In this document: positions 46,749 through 54,973 of the stretch, piece after piece
How positions within the stretch are numbered: position 1 is the stretch's first letter
How the letters are laid out: every line of letters begins with the position of its first letter
NCBI GenBank assembly: GCA_027592275.1
Contig: JAQCKF010000019.1
Coordinates: 1 to 64,000 of the forward strand
DNA from: Pseudomonadota bacterium
GTDB taxonomy: Bacteria > Pseudomonadota > Gammaproteobacteria > Pseudomonadales > Pseudohongiellaceae
Direction of reading: 5' to 3'
Length of the DNA: 64,000 nucleotides
Position numbers and translations under genes: made by a program
The notes under the pieces: generated by a model
Told to the model about the DNA's origin: nothing
Databases searched by the model: none
Seen by the model: the letters and a program-made list of their open reading frames with translations, nothing else

Positions 46749-47244
46749 ATGTCTAAGTAAGATCTGGTCTGCCTCCAAATCCAGAAAAGGAATTTGAGAC
46801 CAGAGTGATAAAGTAAGAGTTTGAATGGTCTGTTGTTGGCCGAAAGCAGACCATTCAGTCAGTAATAGTTTACTAGTTAGCAATATTCCTGCTACCTACC
46901 CAAAGCGGACACTTGGGATCTCCAGAAAACTCTCAGATTTAGCCCTAATTCAGCTATCAATGTAGCTCATGGGAGCGTATTCTTGACCCTTTGTCTAAAC
47001 CATGAAGCGAGCGTTGCAAAGTGCGCGGTTCCCAACAACTATTCAGCAGGTTTGCGATAAAGCCGCGATGAATTGCTTCAAAGAAAGGTCACAGAACATT
47101 CCAAGTTCGCCTGTGAAAGTGCTACATTTAGTGTCTATACCAGATACATCAATAACTTAGATGTTGGATGACTGCGAGAAGGGATGAGAGGTCTGCCTAG
47201 CAGTCATAGATGATTAATCAGTCTTGTAAACAAAGGATGGAACT
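46749..47244. other. Long intergenic region with inverted repeat, no gene found
   Basis: About 500 nt between the MBL-fold gene and the cytochrome gene. It contains the inverted repeat at 46822-46857 and CTACCCAAAGCGGACAC near 46896. The rest shows no convincing coding frame, RNA gene or terminator. AAAGGATGG at 47232-47240 is the ribosome site of the next gene. Confidence 0.5.
46822..46857. repeat. Perfect 11-bp inverted repeat
   Basis: TGAATGGTCTG (46822-46832) and CAGACCATTCA (46847-46857) flank TTGTTGGCCGAAAG. It resembles palindromic intergenic elements with a GGCCGAAAGC core that I recall from other marine gammaproteobacteria. There is no T-run, so it is not an obvious terminator. Confidence 0.6.
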
Positions 47245-48645
47245 ATGAAATATTCCAGTAAAATTCTTTTACCAGTCCTATTAGCATTGTTGGCTCTTCC
47301 AGCCTTCTCATACGGCCAATCCAACGAAATCACCTTCCACAAAGACATCGAGCCAATCTTGCAGCGTAGTTGCCAGAACTGCCACCGGATTGGTGGTGGC
47401 GGTCCAATGGCGTTGGTGACTTTTGATGAAGTCGCCCCCTTCGCCGGACTGATCGAATTCAAGACAGGTCTGCGAGACGAGGCTGGCGCCATGCCGCCAT
47501 GGTATGTAGAGAAGAATATCGGCATTCAGAGCTTCAAGAACGACACGTCCCTGAGCGATGAGGAAATTGCCGCCATATCTATTTGGGCTAGAAGCGGCAC
47601 TCCCAAGGGAGATCCTGCGGACGCACCGGAGCCGCTGGCTTTTGATGACAGCATCAAGTGGAAAGCCGGCGAACCAGACTTGGTCGTCATACTTCCTGAG
47701 ATTACCAAGCTAGCTGGAACCGCTGACTGGTGGGGCGAGTTGGAAACAGTGCCAACCGGGATGACCGAAGATCGCTATATAAAGTCTGTGGAGGTTGTTG
47801 AGGTTAACGACGTCGATATGACTCAACTTGCTGGAACCGTTGGCGGTCGTTATATCTTCCACCACATGCTCTGGTTCACTGCAAAATTGGACGAGGAAGG
47901 AAATCCTCAGCGTTCGTTGTTCAATGCTCCGTGGCCGGTCCATGAAGTTGGGCGTAACGCCGATATTTTCGACGCTAATACCGGACGCCTTTTACAGGCG
48001 GGATCTGCCATAGTTTCTGACTCGATTCATTTGCACTCCAACGGCAGAGACACGACAGGTCATCTCGAGATTGGGTTTACCTTCCATGAAAGGGGTTTCG
48101 AACCGAAGTATAGAGATTCGATTAATTTTACCGGTAATGGGGTTGATATAAGCATTGCGCCGAATCAGACAGATCAGGAGCTGCATGCATACAGCATTCT
48201 TGAATCCCATACCAAGATCGTCTCTTTCGAACCTCATCTACACGCCCCTGGATCTCGAATGTGCCTAGAGGCGATCTGGGGTCATCAAGTTGAGACCTTG
48301 TCCTGTGTAGGTTACGACCACAATTGGGTGCGAACCTATCAATTTCAAGATGCGGCGGCACCGCTACTGCCCAAGGGCACTATTCTTCATATCACTGGTT
48401 ATATGAACAATACAGAGACCAATATAAATATCCCTGACCCGCGCAACTGGCAGGGGTCTGGCAATCGTTCTACCCAGAATATGTTTCTCGATCTCGGTAT
48501 TCGGGTTTCTATGAATCAGGAGCAATTTCTGGAAGCTATGGAGGAGAGGCAACAAGTTCTCAATTTGGGCCCTAACGATCACGTAGTAGGGTGCCCACTG
48601 TGTACGGCGACTCTTGTGTCACCAGTGACAGATGCTGACGATTAG
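47245..48645 (+). CDS. Secreted c-type cytochrome fused to His-rich, copper-monooxygenase-like domain
   Basis: A 466-residue exported protein with signal peptide (LLALLALPAFSYG). Residues 28-125 form a cytochrome c domain with one haem site CQNCH (Cys43, Cys46, His47) and a late Met candidate in GAMPPWY. The C-terminal 320 residues contain FHHMLWF, SIHLHSNGR and FEPHLHAPGSRM. These paired histidines recall type II copper, ascorbate-dependent monooxygenase folds (PHM/DBM). I infer a metal-binding oxidoreductase; the copper assignment is not proven. AAAGGATGG precedes ATG 47245. The next gene starts 43 nt downstream and looks like its partner. Confidence 0.78.
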   Translation: MKYSSKILLPVLLALLALPAFSYGQSNEITFHKDIEPILQRSCQNCHRIGGGGPMALVTFDEVAPFAGLIEFKTGLRDEAGAMPPWYVEKNIGIQSFKNDTSLSDEEIAAISIWARSGTPKGDPADAPEPLAFDDSIKWKAGEPDLVVILPEITKLAGTADWWGELETVPTGMTEDRYIKSVEVVEVNDVDMTQLAGTVGGRYIFHHMLWFTAKLDEEGNPQRSLFNAPWPVHEVGRNADIFDANTGRLLQAGSAIVSDSIHLHSNGRDTTGHLEIGFTFHERGFEPKYRDSINFTGNGVDISIAPNQTDQELHAYSILESHTKIVSFEPHLHAPGSRMCLEAIWGHQVETLSCVGYDHNWVRTYQFQDAAAPLLPKGTILHITGYMNNTETNINIPDPRNWQGSGNRSTQNMFLDLGIRVSMNQEQFLEAMEERQQVLNLGPNDHVVGCPLCTATLVSPVTDADD

Positions 48646-48688
48646 ATCCCAATCAGTAGAGGAAATAATTGAGGAAGTGGATACGACT

Positions 48689-49618
48689 ATGAATACTTTT
48701 ATGAATGGTTCTGGAAGCCGAAGCAAATCTCTATTACTTGCTGCGCTATTAGTTTTGTCACCTGCTGTAGTTACCGCAGAAACTCTACTGCATGGTGCAC
48801 CTGTGTACCCTTCATTTGAGGGTTGGCGCCCAAATGCTGACGGTTCTTTTAATTTGATGTTCGGTTACATGAACGAAAATTGGGAAGAAACACCGTTAGT
48901 AGAAGTTGGAGACAATAATTTTTTCTCACCAGGGGATGCAGACCAGGGCCAGCCGACTAATTTTTTACCGCGCCGAAATCGTTTTACTTTCGAGGTTACG
49001 GTATCTGCAGATTGGGGCGATCGTGAGTTGGTCTGGAACTTGGATATCAATGGCGTTCAAGGGAAGGCCTACGGAACATTAAAGCCGGATTATCTGGTTG
49101 ATAATATAGTAATTGCTTCTGAAACCGGGTCCCTTGGAATTGGTGTCAGTAGCCCCGAGTCCAGAGCAAATGTCCCACCTTCGCTTACAGTTCAAGGCGA
49201 TGAGGTGCGCACAGCTAAAGTGGGTGAAGCAATAACTCTACGGACTCACCTTGTAGATGATGGGCTGCCGAGATCCAGAGCTAGGACCGCAAGGGACGAG
49301 GAAGACCTGCATCGCGCCATGTTTCGCGCGCCTCAAAAACCCACCGTGAATAAAATTAATGCCTTATACCAAAGTTGGAATGTCTATCGTGGGCCAGGCG
49401 AGGTTACCTTCGATCCTCCACAAACCAAAGTATGGGAAGACACCCGCGTGGCAGCTAACTCGCCATGGGGTGGATTATGGTTGCCACCTGAAATTCCGGA
49501 AGATGGCATAATTGAAGTAACCGCGACCTTCGATAAACCGGGGACGTATATTCTCTGGGGGCGTGCCGATGATGGCGGGCTGTATGATGACGGTTACATT
49601 ACAGTGCACGTGGAATAA
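48689..49618 (+). CDS. Secreted protein of unknown function, partner of the cytochrome
   Basis: A 309-residue protein with a signal peptide (SLLLAALLVLSPAVVTAE) and no membrane anchor. The mature part has aromatic-rich strands (SFEGWRPNADGSFNLMFGYMNENWEE; FLPRRNRFTFEVTV) and a C-terminal Ig-like stretch (IIEVTATFDKPGTYILWGRADDGGLYDDGYITVHV). I do not recognise a named family. The short spacing to the cytochrome gene suggests one operon and shared function. ATG 48689 is preferred because it puts the signal peptide at the N-terminus; GAGGAAG lies about 12 nt upstream. Confidence 0.7.
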   Translation: MNTFMNGSGSRSKSLLLAALLVLSPAVVTAETLLHGAPVYPSFEGWRPNADGSFNLMFGYMNENWEETPLVEVGDNNFFSPGDADQGQPTNFLPRRNRFTFEVTVSADWGDRELVWNLDINGVQGKAYGTLKPDYLVDNIVIASETGSLGIGVSSPESRANVPPSLTVQGDEVRTAKVGEAITLRTHLVDDGLPRSRARTARDEEDLHRAMFRAPQKPTVNKINALYQSWNVYRGPGEVTFDPPQTKVWEDTRVAANSPWGGLWLPPEIPEDGIIEVTATFDKPGTYILWGRADDGGLYDDGYITVHVE

Positions 49619-49909
49619 TCAGGATCATTTCCGGTTAGTTTTGGTCCCTCTGTCTAGCCGACCGGCTTGTGCGTAGCGTAAGGATTAAACTCCCCTGTTT
49701 TACTCAAAATTTTTACCGTCCTCGTTCTCCATTAAAAATGAAAGACAGGTCACGGTTTACGCTGCCCGCTATTGGCCGGCAGCGGATTTAGAGGATTACA
49801 AATTATTGAGCTAGAGTAACTTGCTCTTTTAATTGGGTGTATTCCTATTAAACTACTCTGCCCCCTTTGGATCACTATGACCAGAAAGAGAAAAGGATAT
49901 TATTGATAA

Positions 49910-50209
49910 TTGGAAGTACCATTTCCTGTCTTGGCAGGCTGGGATTCCGATAATCCTGCTGCCACCTGGGGAGGCCTCATAGGTTTTATGGGTGGCCGCA
50001 AGGAGTTGGAAGCCGACTTTGAGCTAGCCATGTCAGACCGCTTCGATATCAACCAAACAAGATATGGCTTTCCGTTAGCAGTTGGCATTGATACTTTTCC
50101 TGATATGTCAGTTGCTGGTCAAAGCATTGTCGATAGGGTCGTAGTAGAGGAATTGCAAGGCAGCATCGACGGCAACGTCTGGCGGATTCCAGCTCAAAAA
50201 GTTAAATAA
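49910..50209 (+). CDS. Orphan short reading frame, possible gene remnant
   Basis: The frame opens at a TTG right after an in-frame TAA (49907-49909) and runs 99 codons. The product (LEVPFPVLAGWDSDNPAATWGG..., ending VVVEELQGSIDGNVWRIPAQKVK) looks protein-like in composition but matches no family I know, and lacks a signal peptide. The first ATG in frame is codon 27. It could be the 3' end of a lost gene. The flanks 49619-49909 and 50210-50325 show nothing else I can support. Confidence 0.35.
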   Translation: MEVPFPVLAGWDSDNPAATWGGLIGFMGGRKELEADFELAMSDRFDINQTRYGFPLAVGIDTFPDMSVAGQSIVDRVVVEELQGSIDGNVWRIPAQKVK

Positions 50210-50325
50210 AGACGGTAGGGTGATTGTACTGAGCACATTGACCCGCGGAATTTGAACCAACTAAGTTCCTCAGTCGACCATTGTCAGAGAGATTTACAAA
50301 AACTATTCATTATCATTAGGCAGCA

Positions 50326-51303
50326 GTGACAAAGATGAACATTCTAAGTTGGGTAATTTATATTCCATTGCAAATTCTATCTTTACCACTTGTTATTTTA
50401 GGTGCATTGCTCGTTGGCTATAAACAAATAGTAGTGAGTAAGAAGCTCGGTATTTCCATGACCGCGATAGAAGTAATAAACGGGAGATGGACCATGCACA
50501 TATTCGGTATGCGTGAGGATGAGGCTACAGCAAGTCTTGCGGCAGTATTGCCGAACACGTCCCTATTTGGGCTTTGGCTTTGTCTCTTCCCTTTGTGGGT
50601 AAAGTATAAAATTTCTGGGCGAGTTGCTCTATATCCACGCGTGCCGGAACTCGGTTCAGAAGCTATGGTTGATCTTATTGTAGCGAGAACGCTGTATTTC
50701 GATCGTGTTATCGAGCGAGCAGTGGGACAGGTGGATCAGTTGGTGGTCATGGGCGCTGGATATGACATGAGAGCCTATGAAAAATTGCAGCGTAAAAACC
50801 TTTCGTTCTTCGAACTCGACCAGCCGAGTGTGCAGGCACATAAGCTAGCCACTCTGGAATCATCAGGTATAGCCTCAGAGCATGTGACATTCGTGAGTGT
50901 TGATTTTACCAATGAGAATGCAATGCAGAGATTGATAGAGTCTGGCTTTGATACAAGTAAGAAGACACTCTTTCTATGGGAAGGGGTCACCCTGTATTTG
51001 TCGGAGGCAGACGTTAGGAAAACAATGCGAGACATTCACAATACTGCTACTGGAGGCAGTGTGCTGCTCGCAGATATCTATGCCAAGCGCTTTGTTGAAT
51101 TTGCTGGGAAAGGTTCTAGCAAAAAGACCTTAGAACAAACTGACGAGGGATTGGAGTTTGGACTTAACTTTTCGACCAAGCATGAAGAATCACTGTCGGA
51201 ATTTGTGAAGAGTGAGTCGATGTCTGTCGGAGAGTGTTTCTTTATGGGGGAGAAGAACGATAAGGGTCCTTTCGTAGTTGTTGTCGAGATGATAATTGAT
51301 TAG
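50326..51303 (+). CDS. Class I SAM methyltransferase, LCMT/TIGR00027-like
   Basis: A 325-residue protein. The N-terminus has a hydrophobic segment (WVIYIPLQILSLPLVILGALLVGY) and a second one around LFGLWLCLFPLWV, so it is probably membrane-associated. The methyltransferase core resembles leucine carboxyl methyltransferases: VVMGAGYDMRAY (SAM-binding glycine loop), FFELDQPSVQAHK and LFLWEGVTLYL. The target is unknown. GTG 50326 is used, with AGG 8 nt upstream; ATG 50335 is equally possible. A palindromic repeat begins within 10 nt of the stop. Confidence 0.82.
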   Translation: MTKMNILSWVIYIPLQILSLPLVILGALLVGYKQIVVSKKLGISMTAIEVINGRWTMHIFGMREDEATASLAAVLPNTSLFGLWLCLFPLWVKYKISGRVALYPRVPELGSEAMVDLIVARTLYFDRVIERAVGQVDQLVVMGAGYDMRAYEKLQRKNLSFFELDQPSVQAHKLATLESSGIASEHVTFVSVDFTNENAMQRLIESGFDTSKKTLFLWEGVTLYLSEADVRKTMRDIHNTATGGSVLLADIYAKRFVEFAGKGSSKKTLEQTDEGLEFGLNFSTKHEESLSEFVKSESMSVGECFFMGEKNDKGPFVVVVEMIID

Positions 51304-51310
51304 AAAAAAA

Positions 51311-51411
51311 ATGGGGTCAGAGAAAAAGAAAAAATGGGGTCAGCAAAAAAATGGGGTCAGAGTAAATATCCAGTACTAGATATTTACTCTGACCCCATAT
51401 ATTGACCCCAT
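51311..51411. repeat. GGGGTCAG palindromic repeat cluster
   Basis: ATGGGGTCAG occurs three times in direct order (51311, 51334, 51351) separated by A-rich spacers. The third copy is the left arm of a perfect 20-bp inverted repeat: 51351-51370 pairs with 51379-51398 around CAGTACTA. A further partial arm (TTGACCCCAT, 51402-51411) follows. Similar GGGGTCAGAGTAAAT palindromes occur between genes in many gammaproteobacteria, which I recall rather than looked up. No transposase frame is nearby. It may terminate the methyltransferase gene. Confidence 0.8.
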
Positions 51412-51628
51412 ATATTGATTGAAGAGGCGAAAGGGCCGCGTCTCATGCCTGTCCGCCATTCTACAATTTGTAACAATCAGGACTACGGAGCTATGCAATA
51501 CTTCCGCTTTTACACGGTCTTGCTGAACAATTACTAAGCTTATGTTAAGCAACAGACGGCGTTTGGCCGATAATGTATGGACTCTGCTACTCGCGTACTT
51601 TAATAATAAAAACAATGAGATAGGCTAG

Positions 51629-53815
51629 ATGAGAAGTAAATTAGACCCCATCAAAATTGCAGGCTGTATGTTCCTCCTTAGTTTAGGCTCCCCAATCTCC
51701 GCGCAAGATAGTGTAGGCGATGACTCAACTGTTAGATATCCGGCGGCCTACTTCGAAGAATGGGCACCCGTTACAGCGCAGGACATGATGGACAGAATCC
51801 CGGGCCTTAGCAGCGGCGGTGGTAGTCGTGGAGGATTCAGCAGTGGTGGTGGCGGTCCTGGTGGAGGCGGAGGCGGAGGCGGAGGCGGGCGTGGCTTTGG
51901 TAGTGGTAGTGGCGGCAGCGAGATCCTCATTAACGGCAAGCGTACTGCCGGCAAGAATAACAGCACCGGTGGGCAGCTAGGTACTATCACCGCAGATCAG
52001 GTTAATTACTTCGAGATTATACGCGGTACCTCCGGCGAATTGGATGTCCGAGGCAGCGGGCAGGTGGTCAACGTTGTTCTATTCGAAGAACTTAGTTCTA
52101 GCACCATTCAATACGAGGTCAGCATCGAAATGGCCGAAGACGATACTTTTTCACCCGCCGGAAATATTTCATTCAGCGGACAGCGGGGTGGATTCGACTA
52201 TCAGTTTTCTGCCCGCACAAATGATGTCTATTTTAGGAATGTCAGTAAAGAGAATTCCATTTTAGGCGATTTCTCTCCGAACGATCTAATTCATGAAAAC
52301 AGAGCAACCGATGGAAACAGCACTACCCTCAGTACGAATTTGGGCTATGACATAAATTCGAAGAGTAGTGCCAGAGTCAACGCTCAGCTTGGTGAAGGCA
52401 ATGGAGAAACAGATCTGTTTCGCCGCACTACCGATCTCAAAGTTAACCCGAATACCCTAGATAGGCAGCGCGAGACTAGCCCCAGTGGCACCGACGATTG
52501 GGAGATTGGGGGTGACTACGAATACAACACAAATGGCGGGGATCGCTTCAAGATATTATTTATCAGTAACTCCGCGACTCGAGTGAACACGCGAGAACGC
52601 TTCAATCAATTCGATGGTGGTTCCGAGAGTAAGGATTTATTTCTGGATACCAGCAGTACGACTAAAGAGCGCATTCTTCGCGGTTCATTCACTTTCGATG
52701 TTTTCGAAGGGCAGGATATTGAGTTAGGCGGCGAGCGCGCGCAGACTATTCTAGACTCGAGCTTAGCGCTTGGCCTTGCGAGTTCAACTGGCATTGTGTC
52801 TCCGGCTTTTGGAGGACTTGTTCCAGTTTCAATTAACAATGCAAATTCCTCGGTGGAGGAGGTGCGCTACGAGCCTTTTGCAATTCACAACTGGATTATC
52901 AATTCGAGCATGACTCTGGAAACCTCACTTCTTTATGAGACTTCTGAAATAACACAGAGCGGCGACGTGACGAAAAAAAGGGACTTCGATTTCGTCAAAC
53001 CTAAGGTCGATTTTAGATACAACCTTACGCCTACCATCCAGCTTCGGGGAACTATCGAGAAAGTGGTGGAGCAGCTGAATTTCAGCGATTTCGTAGCAGC
53101 AACCGATAGCCAGGACATAAACTCGGACGTCCAGTCCGGTAATGCCAACCTGCGCCAGGAATGGTATTGGAATTACGAGATTAACTCCGAGTATCGTCTG
53201 CCAAACGATATAGGGGTATTAAGCGCAAGAGCTTATTTCGAAGACTGGCACGACAGGATTGAGAGACTGGATGTAACTACATCGGAGGACACTCTACTGA
53301 GTGCCAACGGGAACATCGGTGATGGCACAAAATACGGACTAGAGCTGAACAGTAGTGTGCGCATGCGCATGATCAATATGCCAAACTTACTTGTTACCTC
53401 GAGCATCTCTGTTGAGGATTCGAAGATCACCGATCCTTTTCTGGGAACCCAAAGGCGCTTCTTGTTCAGCCATAGAGGCAGGTCAAATCTAGGTTTTCGT
53501 CACGACATTCCGAAATGGTATCTCAACTGCGGTGTCAGCTGGAATAACTCTTTCGACGGCAATCGTACACGTATCGACATCGACGATATCGAGCTTTCTG
53601 CAGGCGACCCTTTCTGGCAGAGCTTTGTCGAGTGGCGCGGGCCGTTTAGCATGACCTATCGTCTGAATGCGAGCCGATTGGTTAATGATGGTGAATTTTG
53701 CCGTGAGCGACAACGCTTTGTTGGCCGTGTTTCTAGCGGCATCCTCGAGGAAATAGAAGACCAGTGCAGCTCCTCAGGTCGGACAATTTCTCTCAGCGTG
53801 AATGGTACTTTCTAG
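51629..53815 (+). CDS. TonB-dependent outer-membrane receptor with polyglycine plug insert
   Basis: A 728-residue receptor with a signal peptide (FLLSLGSPISAQD). The plug has AQDMMDRIPGL, then a Gly/Ser tract (63-97, including a run of ten glycines), then SEILINGKRTAGKNN, ITADQVNYFEIIRGTSGELDVRGSGQVVNVVL. Plug domains with LINGxR and DVRGxGxVVNV are typical of a TonB receptor subfamily. The rest is a beta-barrel of about 22 strands ending in a terminal Phe. The ligand is unknown. The next genes encode an ABC ATPase and a permease/peptidase fusion, which suggests peptide or metal-complex import. No clear promoter was identified. Confidence 0.87.
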   Translation: MRSKLDPIKIAGCMFLLSLGSPISAQDSVGDDSTVRYPAAYFEEWAPVTAQDMMDRIPGLSSGGGSRGGFSSGGGGPGGGGGGGGGGRGFGSGSGGSEILINGKRTAGKNNSTGGQLGTITADQVNYFEIIRGTSGELDVRGSGQVVNVVLFEELSSSTIQYEVSIEMAEDDTFSPAGNISFSGQRGGFDYQFSARTNDVYFRNVSKENSILGDFSPNDLIHENRATDGNSTTLSTNLGYDINSKSSARVNAQLGEGNGETDLFRRTTDLKVNPNTLDRQRETSPSGTDDWEIGGDYEYNTNGGDRFKILFISNSATRVNTRERFNQFDGGSESKDLFLDTSSTTKERILRGSFTFDVFEGQDIELGGERAQTILDSSLALGLASSTGIVSPAFGGLVPVSINNANSSVEEVRYEPFAIHNWIINSSMTLETSLLYETSEITQSGDVTKKRDFDFVKPKVDFRYNLTPTIQLRGTIEKVVEQLNFSDFVAATDSQDINSDVQSGNANLRQEWYWNYEINSEYRLPNDIGVLSARAYFEDWHDRIERLDVTTSEDTLLSANGNIGDGTKYGLELNSSVRMRMINMPNLLVTSSISVEDSKITDPFLGTQRRFLFSHRGRSNLGFRHDIPKWYLNCGVSWNNSFDGNRTRIDIDDIELSAGDPFWQSFVEWRGPFSMTYRLNASRLVNDGEFCRERQRFVGRVSSGILEEIEDQCSSSGRTISLSVNGTF

Positions 53816-54055
53816 CCTGCTATCTAGTCCTTTTACCTTTCTCACTTGGTTAATGTAACTTCTGGCGGCTTTGAACGTCTACCTGTTAGAAGTTATTCCA
53901 ATAAGGAAAACCCTCCGCTATTCGCCCTTAGGTTGTTTAGTTTTTTAGGATTGTTCGACTGAATTCTGTAGTATCTTCAATTCTGGCTCACTTCAATACA
54001 AACCATCAACGGGCGCGCTGTCTCTGCATAGTGTAGCGCGTGGGAAGGAACAGGT

Positions 54056-54940
54056 ATGTTAACCATTAAAGACTTAACCAAGACTTACAGTAACGGTGTG
54101 CAGGCACTCGCCGGCGTCAGTCTGGAAATTTCCGAGGGCATGTTCGGTTTACTTGGCCCTAATGGAGCTGGCAAGTCCTCCCTCATGCGTACGCTGGCGA
54201 CGTTGCAGGAAGCGGACTCGGGAAGCGCCTTCCTCAATGATATTGATATTCTCAATAATAAAGAGAAGCTGCGCCAAGTTCTTGGTTACCTACCACAGGA
54301 ATTTGGAACCTATCCCCGTGTTTCGGCAATTCGAATGCTGGATCACTTTGCCGTATTGAAAGGTATTGTAGATAAAGGAGAGCGAACGGAGCTGGTTGAA
54401 CATCTCCTGAACGAGGTAAATCTCTGGGATGCTCGCAAGACGGCGGTGAGCACCTATTCCGGCGGCATGAAACAACGTTTCGGAATAGCCCAAGCGTTGA
54501 TTGGTGATCCGCAGCTGGTCATAGTGGATGAGCCAACTGCTGGACTCGATCCACAGGAGCGTCGCCGCTTCCATAATCTGCTGGCTGACATCGGTTCGGA
54601 CACGGTAGTGATTCTCTCTACACACATTGTCGATGATGTCAGCGACCTTTGTTCGAACATGGCCATCATGGGCGGCGGTAAAATTTTAATGAAGGGCCAG
54701 CCGAATGAAGTGATCGCCCAGCTTGACGGCTCCATCTACAGCAAACTTATTGATCGGTCTGCCCTGATCGAGCATGAGTCAAATTACAGAGTTCTGTTTT
54801 CGACTCTGGTAGCGGGCAGAACAAAAATTCATATCGTAAGTGATTCCAATCCTGGCGATGGCTTCGAGGCCAGTGGCGCCAGTCTGGAAGATGTCTATTT
54901 CTCCACACTTCACGATAACAAAATTAGTGTAGCCTCCTAG
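54056..54940 (+). CDS. ABC transporter ATP-binding protein
   Basis: A 294-residue ABC-2 type ATPase. Walker A is GPNGAGKS (34-41), the Q-loop is in LPQEFGTYPRVS, the signature is STYSGGMKQRFGIAQ, Walker B is LVIVDEPTAGLDP and the switch histidine is in ILSTHIVDDV. The C-terminal 70 residues end with ASLEDVYFSTL, as in exporters with ABC-2 permeases. GGAAGGAACAGG precedes ATG 54056. The permease starts 33 nt after its stop. Confidence 0.95.
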   Translation: MLTIKDLTKTYSNGVQALAGVSLEISEGMFGLLGPNGAGKSSLMRTLATLQEADSGSAFLNDIDILNNKEKLRQVLGYLPQEFGTYPRVSAIRMLDHFAVLKGIVDKGERTELVEHLLNEVNLWDARKTAVSTYSGGMKQRFGIAQALIGDPQLVIVDEPTAGLDPQERRRFHNLLADIGSDTVVILSTHIVDDVSDLCSNMAIMGGGKILMKGQPNEVIAQLDGSIYSKLIDRSALIEHESNYRVLFSTLVAGRTKIHIVSDSNPGDGFEASGASLEDVYFSTLHDNKISVAS

Positions 54941-54973
54941 CAATTAGCCAGTCTACAAGGAATTTTCACTCTT

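Noticed and set aside
51311-51411. CRISPR array from the repeated GGGGTCAG units
   Set aside because: Only three short copies, with spacers of a few A-rich bases and a palindrome. No cas genes are present.
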